Shown one piece after another: positions 43,873 to 53,694 of a DNA stretch of 64,000 nt; within the stretch, counting starts at the first letter, position 1; each line of letters starts with the position of its first letter. The stretch spans positions 48,725 to 112,724 of the forward strand of contig WHTS01000005.1 of assembly GCA_009377585.1 (NCBI GenBank), in the 5' to 3' direction. The notes under the pieces are model-generated. The model ran no database searches. It saw only the letters and a list, made by a program, of their open reading frames with translations, and had not been told where the DNA came from. The stretch is from Betaproteobacteria bacterium. GTDB lineage: Bacteria; Pseudomonadota; Gammaproteobacteria; Burkholderiales; WYBJ01. Made by a program: the position numbers and the translations under genes.

Positions 43873-45864
43873 CTATTTCTTCAGCTGCGCCCAGACCGCC
43901 TCGATGTCCTTGCGGAACTGTTCGTTCACCTGCTGGTAGCGCTTCTGCGCCTTGTCGTCGTCGTAGATGTTGACCACGTCCACGTCGAAGTACGAGCGGA
44001 TCCCGCCGGTGAACTCGACCGCCATCTCGGCGCGCGAGCCGGGCTTGCCCTGCACCCGGAACTTGGGCGTGATCGGGAACACGCCGCGCTCCATCGCGAC
44101 GCGCTGGCCACGCTCGGACAACAGGTATTCGATGAACGCGCGCGCGGCCTTCGGATTCCTGGAGCCGGCCAGGATGGCGATCGGCTCCGGGGTGATCCAG
44201 GCGGTCTTGGGCGCGACGAATTTCAGATCGAACCCGGCCAGCTTGTCCTCGAACGCCATGTAGCTGGGCACGGCGAAACCGGCGGCGAACTCTCCGCGCG
44301 CGACGACCGACGGTACGTCACGGCTGCGGGCCGTGAATATCCCCGTGTTTGCGCCCAGGCGCTTCAGGAATGCCCAGCCTTTCTCGTCGCCGTCGCGCTG
44401 CAAAATCACCTCATAGGTCGCGTGGCTGCTGCTCGAGCGGCTGGGTGCGCACTGGGCAACGTTGCCTTTCAGCTTGGGATGCAGCAGGTCGTCCCAGTCC
44501 TTCGGCACCGGGACACCGAGGCGCTGCAGCACCTTCGGGTGGTAGACGAGCCCATAGGGCTCGAGCACGGTTCCGGTCCAGAATCCTTTCGGGTCCTTGA
44601 GGTAGATCGGCTTGGGCTTGCCGATGGTGGCCGGAATCGCGTCCATGACCGCAGCCGGCAGATCGTGCTTCACCAGCAGCTTCTGCTCGGCGAGCTTGTC
44701 GTAGAGCGCGCTCTCGCCGCCCCAGAAGATGTCGGCCTCGGGCCGACCCTTCCACTCCAGAATGCGCCCGTAGGCAACCGGAGTTCCGGCCGCGAGCGCA
44801 TGCGCCTTCACCGTGATGTTCCAGCGCTCTTTGCGTAAGCGGTGAAATCCGCCAGCGTCGGATCGGTGAGCGTCTTCGCGACCGGCGTGATCAGCACCAG
44901 CTCGTTTTCGATCGTTTGCGCCTGCGCGGCCGGCGCAAACACGAGCCAGGCAGAAAGCGCAATTGCCAGGGCCGGCGGTCGTGATGACGCCGATCAGCAT
45001 CAGCACCCGCATGCCGTTGCCGGCGCGATCGGCGATCCAACCCCATACCGGCCGGGCAACGAACCCGGCCGCCTGCATCACCGACAGCAGGATGCCGGCC
45101 TGCACCAAGCCATAAGCGCGATCGGTCACCAGGTACAGCACGAGATACGTCAGCAGCATCCGCTGCACGGCCGAGAAGCACATCCCGGCAAGCGCCAGCC
45201 AGCGCAGCGCCGGCGCCCGCCACACCAGCGGCAGCGCGCCGAGTGCCGCACCGTCCAAGGCCGCGTGCGGATTGCGGTCGCGGTCCCACAGCGCTCGCGC
45301 ATGCTGATTCAACACCAATGCGCACAGGGCAATGGCGATCATGGGGGCGAGCGCCCAGCGCCAACCGAAGGCGAGCGCCAATGCCGGCGCGGTGAGCGAA
45401 ACGATCATGCCGCCCAGCGGCATGCCGGTCTGCTTGAGGGAGAACACGAGATTGCGGCGCGAGGCCGGGGTGTAACGCACGAGGATCTGCGCGCCCGAGG
45501 CATTGATGAAGCCGGTGCCGAAGCCGCCGATCAAGGAGCCGATCACGATGAACGCCGGATGCGGCAGCATGAAAAGCAGCACGCCCGCGATGCAGCCGGC
45601 GAGCGTGAACTGGGTTGCGCGCGCCGGACCGAAGCGGGCGATGCACCCACCACCGTAGGCGGTGCCGGCCATCGCCGCCGCGAAGAAGATGCTCACCTGG
45701 TAGCCGACCCACGCGGGCTCGATGCCGAGCGACTCGGCGACCTTGGGTGCGACGGTCGGCAGGACCGCGTTGGTCATCGCACACGCCATCTGCGCCGCGG
45801 TGACCACGAACAGCACGAACGCAGGATGACGGCGCAGGCCTTCCCCCGCGCTGTCAGAAGCCAT
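43873..45864 (-). pseudogene. Hybrid ORF: truncated MFS transporter fused to ABC solute-binding protein
   Basis: 663-codon frame. Residues 1-290 are MFS helices (FVLFVVTAAQMACAMTNAVLP, RYTPASRRNLVFSLKQTGMP) ending about 44,975, after about nine helices instead of twelve. From about residue 345 the frame encodes an iron/2-aminoethylphosphonate-type periplasmic receptor (ERWNITVKAHALAAG, WGGESALYDKL, GVPVPKDWDDLLHPKLKG). Between, another frame spells the receptor signal peptide (LSAWLVFAPAAQA, QTIENELVLITP), shifted by one base at about 44,834. So a deletion joined two genes, and a one-base loss lies in the receptor. It is unlikely to make either normal protein. Confidence 0.75.
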
Positions 45865-45876
45865 CGCGCACGAGGC

Positions 45877-47367
45877 TCACGGCTGCACCCATTGCTTGGC
45901 CCGCTCGAGCGCCCGGTACCAGCCGGCGCGCATGGCTCGCGCCTGGTCGCGCGACATGGCGGGCTCGAACCTGCGATCGATCTGCCACTGCCGGTCGAGC
46001 GTTTCCGGATCGTCCCAGAAACCGACGCCGAGCCCGGCCAGATACGCAGCGCCGAGCGCCGTGGTCTCGGTGATGCGCGGCCGCACGACCGGAACGCCGA
46101 GCACGTCGGCCTGAAATTGCATCAACAGATCGTTTCTCGCCGCACCCCCGTCGACGCGCAGCTCCGCCACGTCGATGCCCGAGTCCTGCCGCATCGCCTC
46201 GGCCAGGTCCGCGCTCTGGTAGGCGATCGACTCAAGCGCTGCACGCGCGATATGTGCCTTGGTCGCCCCGCGCGTGAGGCCGAGAATGGCGCCGCGCGCG
46301 GCCGGATCCCAGTGCGGAGCACCCAGACCGGTGAGCGCCGGCACGAGATACACGCCGCCGTTGTCCGGCACCGTCGCCGCGAGCGGCTCGACTTCGGCCG
46401 AGGTCGCGATGATGCCGAGCCCGTCGCGCAGCCATTGCACGATCGCTCCGGCGACGAACACGCTGCCCTCGAGCGCGTAATGCGTCTCGCCTTGCTGGCG
46501 CCACGCGACAGTGGTGACGAGCTTGCGTGTCGAAGCCACCGGCGCGACGCCGGTGTGCATGAGCATGAAGCAGCCCGTGCCGTAGGTATTCTTCACCATC
46601 CCCGGGCGCACGCAGCGTTGACCGAACAACGCCGCCTGCTGATCCCCTGCGATGCCCGCGATCGGAAGCGGCGCTCCGAACAGCTGCGGATCGGTGCGCG
46701 CGATCTCGCCCGACGAAGGCACGACGGCAGGCAGGAGCGCGCGCGGCACGTTCAGCACCTGCAGCAGCTTGTCGTCCCACTGCAGGGTGTGGATGTTGTA
46801 CAGCAGTGTGCGGGAAGCGTTGGTGACGTCGGTAATATGCACCGAGCCGCCGCTGAGCTTCCACACGAGCCAGCTGTCGACCGTGCCGAATGCGAGCTCG
46901 CCGCGTTCGGCGCGAGCGCGCAAACCCGGATCCTCACTCAGCATCCAGACCAGCTTGGTGGCGGAGAAATAGGGATCGAGCAGCAGACCGGTGTGGCTCG
47001 CGAAAAGCGGCCCGAGGCCCTCGGCTTCGAGCCGCTCGCACAGCTCGGCGGTCCTGCGATCCTGCCACACGATCGCGTTCCCGACCGGCTCGCCGCTTGC
47101 CTTGTCCCAAACGAGGGTGGTTTCGCGCTGATTGGTGATGCCGATGGCCGCAATGTCCTTTGCCTCCGCGCCGGCGGCAACCAGCGCCTCGCGCGCCACC
47201 GCGAGCTGCGACGACCAGATCTCCATCGGGTCGTGCTCGACCCAACCCGGCCGCGGAAAGATCTGCCGCAACTCGCGCTGCGCGCTCGCGACCGCCTGAC
47301 CGGCGCGATCGAACACGATCGCCCGCGAGCTGGTGGTACCTTGATCGAGCGCCAATACGAATCTCAT
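45877..47367 (-). CDS. glpK: Glycerol kinase
   Basis: 496 aa. FGGY-family kinase: [77 protein letters not shown] and [19 protein letters not shown]. All blocks are in order and the length is normal. Phosphorylates glycerol to glycerol-3-phosphate. No glpF or glpD is adjacent; the next gene downstream encodes the broken MFS hybrid, which may once have been a substrate transporter. Confidence 0.95.
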   Translation of the reverse strand: MRFVLALDQGTTSSRAIVFDRAGQAVASAQRELRQIFPRPGWVEHDPMEIWSSQLAVAREALVAAGAEAKDIAAIGITNQRETTLVWDKASGEPVGNAIVWQDRRTAELCERLEAEGLGPLFASHTGLLLDPYFSATKLVWMLSEDPGLRARAERGELAFGTVDSWLVWKLSGGSVHITDVTNASRTLLYNIHTLQWDDKLLQVLNVPRALLPAVVPSSGEIARTDPQLFGAPLPIAGIAGDQQAALFGQRCVRPGMVKNTYGTGCFMLMHTGVAPVASTRKLVTTVAWRQQGETHYALEGSVFVAGAIVQWLRDGLGIIATSAEVEPLAATVPDNGGVYLVPALTGLGAPHWDPAARGAILGLTRGATKAHIARAALESIAYQSADLAEAMRQDSGIDVAELRVDGGAARNDLLMQFQADVLGVPVVRPRITETTALGAAYLAGLGVGFWDDPETLDRQWQIDRRFEPAMSRDQARAMRAGWYRALERAKQWVQP

Positions 47368-47552
47368 GGTCGCATCCTCGGCCTCGTGCCACTTGCAGGC
47401 GGGCGCATCCTCCGCCGCTTGCCGTTTGCGGGTGCGTGCGCCGCTCGTCCGCCGCGACCGGCTCCCGCCTCGGCGGCGTGCCTGATGCCCTGTGCGACAT
47501 TAGGGGTTAGAATTCCGGCCTTCCGGCCATTGGCGCCCATGCTCGCGACCCT

Positions 47553-47690
47553 ATGCTGCTTCTGCTGTACTACGTGGTAGCGATCACCATCCTGGTGCTG
47601 CACTTCACCGGGTGGCTGCGCTATCACAACCTCGAGTGGCTCGTGCTGATTCTCGCCGTTACCGTCTTTCCCGCCGTGCTGTATCTCTAG
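47553..47690 (+). CDS. Small hydrophobic protein
   Basis: 45 aa, too short for most gene finders: MLLLLYYVVAITILVLHFTG, WLRYHNLEWLVLILAVTVFP, AVLYL, giving two membrane helices separated by a short WLRYHN loop. A TAGAAT -10 candidate (47508-47513) lies 40 bp upstream of the ATG. No family recognised; predicted inner-membrane peptide. Divergent from glpK. Confidence 0.4.
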   Translation: MLLLLYYVVAITILVLHFTGWLRYHNLEWLVLILAVTVFPAVLYL

Positions 47691-48131
47691 TCGGCGCATC
47701 GCTTCAAGAGCTGATTCACCGCTGCTGCCGCTGCCAGCACGCACTACGGCGAGCACGCGCGTGAACGCCGGCTGGCATCATCGTGCGCGTGCTGCGCTCG
47801 CCCAGGCCGCGAACCCGACCGCGAGCGCAACGAGCTCAGGCATGTGCGAACGGATTCCTCCCGGCTGCTTCTGATGGCGCGTCGATCGATTGTACGCCGA
47901 CAATGGAATACGCCTTGGCGCGCATCGGCCTGCAAGGGAAGGAGGGAACTCGCACACTACAAGCGAGTGATCGAGATAGTAGCGATCAGGGAAAGGCTAA
48001 AGAAGACGCGTTCGGCCAATCGAACGAGCGCCGCGATCCGAGCGCCGGATGCAGGTGGTTGCGCGGATGCCGAACGTCAGGTCACGAACGCCTCCCCGCT
48101 TGCCGACCGCGAGCGGCGAGCAGCTGCGAAG
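47691..48131. other. Intergenic region, nothing recognised
   Basis: About 440 bp with no convincing reading frame, repeat or RNA. Base composition is somewhat lower in GC than neighbours at 47,860-48,020. Short frames on either strand lack starts and family features. Confidence 0.4.
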
Positions 48132-48359
48132 CTACAGCGCTGCGGACGATTCCGGATTCGGCGGCATGCGCGCGGGCTGATCGTAGAAGCCTGCTTGAAA
48201 GCCCTGCGCATATTCGTCGAATCCCCATAGCAGGTACGCGGGTGGCTGCTGGCGACGCGCTCGATACGCTTCGCCGTCGGCATAGCCATCGGCGTACGTA
48301 ATCGTCCAACCGTAGGTGTGGGCCAGCTCCGCGAAGCTCAGGCGTGTGAATTTCTTCAC
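48132..48359 (-). CDS. Small conserved-looking protein of unknown function
   Basis: 75 aa from GTG 48359 (KKFTRLSFAELAHTYGWTI). Contains TYADGYADGEAYRARRQQPP and LLWGFDEYAQGFQAGFYD, an amphipathic pattern with aromatic residues regularly placed; I have seen similar short proteins in betaproteobacterial genomes but know no function. The longer in-frame extension to 48668 overlaps the sucD-like gene antisense-style and is not believed. Confidence 0.55.
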   Translation of the reverse strand: MKKFTRLSFAELAHTYGWTITYADGYADGEAYRARRQQPPAYLLWGFDEYAQGFQAGFYDQPARMPPNPESSAAL

Positions 48360-48645
48360 TGTCGACTCCGTTTCCTCATGCACGGGGTCGAGCAACGTCC
48401 ATGCCACTGAGTTCATGCCACTGGGCCACGCGGCGCGACGCCTGGAATTGCACGGCAGAACGCTCGCATACCGCAGCACGGACCCGTGTGCGGGGGTTTC
48501 CAAGGGGTGGGGCGCTCGCATTCGATGCAGGAAAGCGGCGAACATGCCCGCTGCGATGCTACGAGGTGGCGACGGAACGTCCGCACAGCTGCCGACGCGC
48601 AGGCTTCGACCTGGCCCGGATGTTTCACCAGGCCGGCCCGAGCCG

Positions 48646-49524
48646 TCAGCGTCGCAAGGCGGCGACAATGCCGCGCGTCATCTCGTCGAGCGAGCCGAAC
48701 ACGGTCGCCCCGGCTGCTTCCAGCGCCGTCTTCTTTGCGGCGTAGGTGCCGTGTGCGCCGTGCACGAGCGCGCCTGCGTGGCCCATGCTGACGCCTTCCG
48801 GGGCGCTGCGCCCGGCGATCAATGCGAAGGCCGGCTTGGAGAAACCGTGCGCCTCGAGCGCGTGCGCGAATTCTTCCTCTTCCGTGCCGCCGATCTCGCC
48901 GATGATCAGCACCGCTTCGGTCTGCGCATCGGCGCCGAAGAACGGCACCAGGTCGGCAAAGCGCACGCCCTTGACGGGGTCGCCGCCGACACCGACCCAT
49001 ACCGACTGGCCGATACCGTGCTGGACCAGGCGATAGCCCGATTCGTACGACAGCGTGCCGCTCTTGGACATGATGCCGAGCGGGCCCGGCGCCAGGGTGG
49101 TATCGGGCAGAAAACCGAGCTTCGCTTCGCCCGGCACCGCCATGCCCGGAGTCGACGCCCCGATCCAGGTAACGCCCTTGGCCAGGGTAAGCCGCTTGGC
49201 TCGCAAGGCGTCGTGGATCGGCATGCCTTCGGTCGGGGTGACGAGCATCTCGATCCCGGCGGCTATCGCTTCCTCGATCGCGGCCAGCAATTGCTCCGCG
49301 CCGACGAAAAGAATGCTGACTTTCGCACCCGTGGCGGCCACGGCTTCCGCGCACGTTCCGAACAAGGGAACACCGTCGATCTGCGTGCCCGCCGCGCGCG
49401 GCGATACGCCCGCCACGATATTCGTGCCGTACGCACGCATGAGCTGAAAGTGGCTGCGTCCGGCACGGCCGGTGACGCCTTGCATGATGACCGGCGTGCT
49501 GCGCGTGATGCGTGGATCGATCAT
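48646..49524 (-). CDS. Succinyl-CoA ligase-like alpha subunit
   Basis: 292 aa. CoA-binding fold VIMQGVTGRAGRSHFQLMRAYGTNIVAGVSPR, second domain GPLGIMSKSGTLSYE and the phosphohistidine loop SMGHAGALVHG. Resembles SucD closely, but the pair sits with a MmgE/PrpD gene and not with odhB/sucA, so a paralogue acting on another dicarboxylate (malate, itaconate, methylsuccinate) is likely. Overlaps the beta gene stop by 4 bp (ATGA). Confidence 0.85.
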   Translation of the reverse strand: MIDPRITRSTPVIMQGVTGRAGRSHFQLMRAYGTNIVAGVSPRAAGTQIDGVPLFGTCAEAVAATGAKVSILFVGAEQLLAAIEEAIAAGIEMLVTPTEGMPIHDALRAKRLTLAKGVTWIGASTPGMAVPGEAKLGFLPDTTLAPGPLGIMSKSGTLSYESGYRLVQHGIGQSVWVGVGGDPVKGVRFADLVPFFGADAQTEAVLIIGEIGGTEEEEFAHALEAHGFSKPAFALIAGRSAPEGVSMGHAGALVHGAHGTYAAKKTALEAAGATVFGSLDEMTRGIVAALRR

Positions 49525-50681
49525 CGCTTGCGCGCCTGCGCCGCATCGCCCTGTTTCGACAGCGCCACCCGCACCAGCGAAAGCGCCTTTTCCAGATCGG
49601 GCTCCACCGCGATCCCGGCCTCGCCGAGCACCGCGCGCGCCTCGTCGAGCCCGTTGCCCACCAGGCGGGTGACGACCGGTACCTTCAGCACCGGGGCTTC
49701 CTCGAGCGCCTGCACCAGCAGGCGCGAGAACTCGCCGAGGTGCGTGATTCCGGCGAACACGTTCACCAGCACGCAGCGAACGCTGCGGCCTTCGGCGATC
49801 CAGTTGAGCACCTTGACGAGCCGGCTCGCATCGCCGCGCAGTCCCCCGGTACGCACATCGAGAAAGTTGTAGGGCCGGATACCGCCGGCGCGCAACTCGT
49901 CGATCAGCATCATCGAAAGCCCGGCGCCGGTGGTGAGCAGACCCAGCTCGCCGTCCGGGTCCACGACCACGTAGTCAAATTCGTGCTGCGCCTTGAGCCA
50001 GGTTTCGACATAGGCATGCGAACGCGCTGCGAGCAGCGCGCGCACTTCCGGCTGGCGTCCGAGCGCATTGTCGTCCAGCACCATCTTGGCATCGCCCGCG
50101 AGCCAGCCGCCATCGAGTCCGACGAACAACGGGTTCACTTCCAGTAGCACGGCATCGCGACGCAGGAACATTTCGCCCAGCCGCGTGCCGGCTTCGGTGA
50201 TCGCCTGACGGATGTGCTGCGGGGCCGAGGCAGCCAGCTCACCGACTGCGGCGGCAAGCGCCTGCGGTTGCGGCGCGACCAGCTTCGATCGCACCGCGCC
50301 GGAGGTTTCGATATCCACGCCGCCGCTGGCAGCAACGAGCACGCGCACCTCGCCGCTTGCGGGCGCGAGCATGAAGCCGAGATAGGCCTCATCCGCCCGG
50401 TCGCGCCGGCTCTCGATGCGGCACGCGCCCACGCCGTGGCCGCGATGGACCTGGCCGAGCATGCCGGCCACCAGCGCACGCAATTCGGCACGCGATTCGC
50501 TCGCGCGCACCAGCCCTGCCTTACCCCGACCGCCGGCCGGCACCTGCGCCTTGACGACCCAGGGTCCGGGCGGCAACACGGCTTCATCGACCGCTTCGGC
50601 CGATTCGACCAGGCAACCCTGCGGCACCGCAATGCCGACGGCATCGAGCAGCGTTTTCGCGTCGTGTTCGAGCAGATACAT
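49521..50681 (-). CDS. Succinyl-CoA ligase-like beta subunit
   Basis: 386 aa. ATP-grasp N-terminus (MYLLEHDAKTLLDAVGIAVP, VVKAQVPAGGRGKAG), LLEVNPLFVG (the metal/ATP region) and C-terminal CoA-ligase domain (NFLDVRTGGLRGDASRLVKVLN, VNVFAGITH). In canonical SucC the segment is NxxDxGGxA; here LDVRTGGLRG differs slightly. The Glu/Asn triad of the ATP site is retained. With the alpha subunit it should form CoA thioesters from a dicarboxylate plus NTP. Confidence 0.85.
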   Translation of the reverse strand: MYLLEHDAKTLLDAVGIAVPQGCLVESAEAVDEAVLPPGPWVVKAQVPAGGRGKAGLVRASESRAELRALVAGMLGQVHRGHGVGACRIESRRDRADEAYLGFMLAPASGEVRVLVAASGGVDIETSGAVRSKLVAPQPQALAAAVGELAASAPQHIRQAITEAGTRLGEMFLRRDAVLLEVNPLFVGLDGGWLAGDAKMVLDDNALGRQPEVRALLAARSHAYVETWLKAQHEFDYVVVDPDGELGLLTTGAGLSMMLIDELRAGGIRPYNFLDVRTGGLRGDASRLVKVLNWIAEGRSVRCVLVNVFAGITHLGEFSRLLVQALEEAPVLKVPVVTRLVGNGLDEARAVLGEAGIAVEPDLEKALSLVRVALSKQGDAAQARKR

Positions 50682-50710
50682 CTCAATGCCCCTCCTGATT
50701 AGCGATGGCG

Positions 50711-52147
50711 CTAATCAGCATGCCTCTTGAGCGGGGTGCGCGCTTGCGGGCGACGCAGCGCGCGCATGAGCGGCGCGAGATCCGGCGAACGATCCAAGGC
50801 AAGCAAGGTGCCAGCGAGCTCGCGCGCTTCGGCACGGCTCATGCCGGCGAGCGCGACGTTGGCGCAAAATTTCTCTTCCAGCTCCTGCGCGGTGAGCGGC
50901 GCGTCCGGATGACCCTTGGCCTCGGCCGCCTGCACGCTCACGCGCCCGAACGGGCCACTCGCCTCGATCTCGCACGCGCCCACATCGCGCGCGGCGCTGC
51001 CGGCAATCGGTTCGGCGTGGATGCGCTCGATCCACGCGCGTACTGGCGGCCGCGGCGGCACGTCGTCGAGGAGATGGATCGGCCGCACCGCGCCGTGACA
51101 AAGGGCGACAGCCACGGTCCAGAAGACACTGAACTGCGCATCGAGCCAGCGTTCGGGGGTGAGTCGAAACGCTTCCCGGCGCCCGACCACGTCGTGCGCC
51201 TGGCTTCCCATCCGCACTTCGATCGCCTGCACCCGATCGAGATCGGGACCGAGCTTCTCACGCAGCGCGAGCGCCGCGCTCACCGCCGGATGTGTCAGCC
51301 GGCACGACGGATACGGCTTGATCGACAGGCGCGCCGCCTCGTATTGCTCGCCGAGTGCCTGTAGCGCACGATCGGGCTCGAAGCGGCCGCGCAGGTAGAC
51401 GCGCGCGAATCCATCTTCGCCGGTGAAAGGCGCCTCCACCCCGCTCAGGCCGCGCTGCGCCATCAGCGCGGCTTTCAGTCCGTTGGCCGCCGCGATGCCC
51501 GGCTGCAAATGCTTGGTCGCCGCCCCCTCGCGCGATGACTGGTGATTGCCGCTCGCGAAGCAATAGACGATGCCGAGCGCTCGGCGCCGCGCCTGCTCGT
51601 CCAGTCCGAGGACATGCGAAGCGGCCAACGCGGCGCCGAAGTGCCCGAGCAGCGCCGTGTAGATCCAGCCGCTTTGCACGAGACTCAGGTTGGTCGCCAT
51701 GCCGAGCCGGCACGTGAGCTCGATGCCGCCGACGATCGCCTCCAGCAGTCTTGCCCCGGCTACGTCGCCCCGATATTCCGCCGCCGCCAGTGCGGCGGGG
51801 ATCGCGGCTGCACCCGCATGCAACACGGCTTCGTCGTGCGTATCGTCCAGCTCCAGCACGTGACCGAAGTAGCCGTTGGCCATGGCGGCGCTCCAGGGCG
51901 AAGCGCGCTGCCCGCCGGTGACCGATGCCGTGTGCCGGCCGGCATCGTCGAGCAGGACTTCGAGCCACGGCGGCAGTCCCACCGCGGCCCGCCCCGCAAT
52001 CATGTCGCCGGTGAAGTCGAGCAGCTCGTCGAGCGCCGCGCGCTGGAGCTCGGCGCCGAACGCATTCCAGTCGAGCCCGCACGACCAGTGTGCAAACGCA
52101 CCTGCGACGGCATCGTCGCTGCGCGCGGTCGATTCGTGCGAGCTCAA
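50711..52147 (-). CDS. MmgE/PrpD-family protein
   Basis: 478 aa if started at TTG 52147. An ATG at 52300 is in frame but lies inside the divergent promoter region (TATACT and TAGAAT on either strand), and the extra residues do not look like protein, so a later start is more likely. Family marks: LDFTGDMIAGRAAVGLPPWL, ANGYFGHVLELDDTHDEAVLHAGAAAIPAALA, GLDEQARRRALGIVYCFASGN, KHLQPGIAAANGL and KPYPSCRLTHPAVSAAL. PrpD members dehydrate 2-methylcitrate; MmgE/iminosuccinate or cis-aconitate decarboxylase relatives share the fold. Function here unresolved. Confidence 0.8.
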   Translation of the reverse strand: MSSHESTARSDDAVAGAFAHWSCGLDWNAFGAELQRAALDELLDFTGDMIAGRAAVGLPPWLEVLLDDAGRHTASVTGGQRASPWSAAMANGYFGHVLELDDTHDEAVLHAGAAAIPAALAAAEYRGDVAGARLLEAIVGGIELTCRLGMATNLSLVQSGWIYTALLGHFGAALAASHVLGLDEQARRRALGIVYCFASGNHQSSREGAATKHLQPGIAAANGLKAALMAQRGLSGVEAPFTGEDGFARVYLRGRFEPDRALQALGEQYEAARLSIKPYPSCRLTHPAVSAALALREKLGPDLDRVQAIEVRMGSQAHDVVGRREAFRLTPERWLDAQFSVFWTVAVALCHGAVRPIHLLDDVPPRPPVRAWIERIHAEPIAGSAARDVGACEIEASGPFGRVSVQAAEAKGHPDAPLTAQELEEKFCANVALAGMSRAEARELAGTLLALDRSPDLAPLMRALRRPQARTPLKRHAD

Positions 52148-52231
52148 GGGCTGGTCTCGGGCAAGTGGCGGGACGACATCGAACAGCTTGCGCAGCCGAC
52201 TGGCGCACGTGGCGCTAGAGGCATGCGAGCG

Positions 52232-52237
52232 AGTATA
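52232..52237 (-). promoter_or_regulatory. Candidate -10 for the MmgE/PrpD gene
   Basis: Minus-strand TGCTATACT reads as an extended -10 (TGnTATACT) about 85 bp before TTG 52147. Its location argues against the upstream ATG 52300 as translation start. Confidence 0.4.
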
Positions 52238-52302
52238 GCATCGTGCTTGCGCACGCCTCGACTCGTGTGGCGCGTTGCGGCGAGCGCGCTCGGGGCGCAT
52301 GC

Positions 52303-52308
52303 TAGAAT
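52303..52308 (+). promoter_or_regulatory. Candidate -10 for the acyl-CoA dehydrogenase gene
   Basis: TAGAAT on the plus strand, 88 bp before the GTG start, in the divergent region. No good -35 at 16-18 bp. Confidence 0.35.
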
Positions 52309-52396
52309 CGAAACGCTTTTCCTCCCCTCACATATTCGATTCCACGAACAGGAACCATGGGTGTCCGCCGCGCCCCATGAACTGACGGAGACTTCA

Positions 52397-53563
52397 GTGG
52401 ACTTCACCCTGAGCGACGAGCAACGCGAGATGATCGACACGCTGCGCAAGTTCCGGCAAAAGGAGCTCGCGCCGAAAGCGATCCGGTGGCTGAACGGCGA
52501 GTACCCCTACGAGAATCTCAAGCAGCTGGCGCAGATGGGCATCCTCGGCATGTCGGTGCCCGAAGAGTACGGCGGCTCCGGCGCCAGCGTGCTCGATGCC
52601 GTGCTCGCCATGGAGGAGATCGGCAAGAGCTGCTACGTCACGGCGCTGGCTGCGCTGGGCGAGATCGGCGTGCAGACGCGCATCATCAGCGAATACGCGC
52701 CCGAGCCGCTCAGGAAGAAATGGCTGCCGAAGATAGCCAGCGGTGATTTCATCCTCGCCATCCTGCTGACCGAGCCCGATGCCGGCACCGACGTGCCGAA
52801 CTACCGCACCAACACCGAGATCAAGGGTTCGAAGGCGATCGTCAACGGGCAGAAAACGCTCATCTCGCGCGCCGACATCGCGGACCTTATGATCGTGTTC
52901 ACGCGCGTGAACGGTGTGCCGGGCGCAGCCGGCATCGGCTGCGTCATCGTCGAGAAGGGCGCCAAAGGCTACAGCGCCGAGGGCAAGTACCACACGATGG
53001 GCGGCGAGCACCTGTGCGAGGTGCTGTTCGACAACGTGGAAGTGCCCGCCGAGAACGTGATCCTGCGCGACAACGGCATGAAGAAGCTGCTTTCCGCCTT
53101 CAACATGCAACGCTGCCTCAATTCCTCGATCTGCCTCGGCATGGCCGAGGGGGCGCTGGAGGAAGCGGTCAAGTACCTGCGCGATCGCAAGGCGTTCGGC
53201 AAGCCGATCGGCGACTTCCAGGGCATGCGCTGGAAGGCGGCCGACATGATGATCGAGATCGAAGCCGGCCGCGGGCTGCTGTACCGCGCGGCGGTGAGCG
53301 GCAACCCGTTTCCCGATCCGACCATGGCGGCGATGGCGAAGATCTATTGCAACGAGATGGCCATTCGCGTCACCAGCCAGGCGGTGCAGGTGCACGGCGG
53401 CTATGGCTACGTGGACGAGTTCGCCGTGTCGCGGTTGTTCCGCGGCGCGCGCTTCGGCAGCCTCGGTGGCGGCACCACCGAGACGCTGCGCAACCTCGTC
53501 GGGCGCAAGGTGGTCGAGCACATGGATCTCGCCACCGGCGTCCACAGCCTGAATTTCGTCTGA
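52397..53563 (+). CDS. Acyl-CoA dehydrogenase family protein
   Basis: 388 aa from GTG 52397 (VDFTLSDEQREMIDTLRKF). Standard FAD-dependent fold: WLNGEYPYE, GMSVPEEYGGSG, LAILLTEPDAGTDV, KTLISRADIAD, NMQRCLNSSICLGMAEGALEEAVKYLRDRKAFGKPI, VQVHGGYGYVDEF. The usual catalytic Glu in the C-terminal YEGT block is not seen: the segment reads GSLGGGTTETLRN. Some acyl-CoA dehydrogenases place the base elsewhere, so this alone does not disprove activity. Divergent from the PrpD-like gene and probably in the same pathway. Confidence 0.88.
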   Translation: MDFTLSDEQREMIDTLRKFRQKELAPKAIRWLNGEYPYENLKQLAQMGILGMSVPEEYGGSGASVLDAVLAMEEIGKSCYVTALAALGEIGVQTRIISEYAPEPLRKKWLPKIASGDFILAILLTEPDAGTDVPNYRTNTEIKGSKAIVNGQKTLISRADIADLMIVFTRVNGVPGAAGIGCVIVEKGAKGYSAEGKYHTMGGEHLCEVLFDNVEVPAENVILRDNGMKKLLSAFNMQRCLNSSICLGMAEGALEEAVKYLRDRKAFGKPIGDFQGMRWKAADMMIEIEAGRGLLYRAAVSGNPFPDPTMAAMAKIYCNEMAIRVTSQAVQVHGGYGYVDEFAVSRLFRGARFGSLGGGTTETLRNLVGRKVVEHMDLATGVHSLNFV

Positions 53564-53694
53564 GGCGAACGCTGCACTGCAGTCGCTCGAGGCTGCACAT
53601 GGATTCGACGCTTTGTCCTTCCATGCCTGACCAACTCCCGGAGGGAGAGGGCAGCGTGTAGCGGACGGCCGCTCCGTAAGCTGAGGCTCGAAGG

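Noticed and set aside
44842..47580. 912-codon plus-strand open frame
   Set aside because: Antisense to glpK and to the MFS/receptor locus; composition dominated by Arg, Gly, His, Asp. Not a gene.
52148..52300. ATG 52300 as start of the MmgE/PrpD gene
   Set aside because: It falls inside the divergent promoter region (TATACT and TAGAAT) and the resulting N-terminus is unlike the family.
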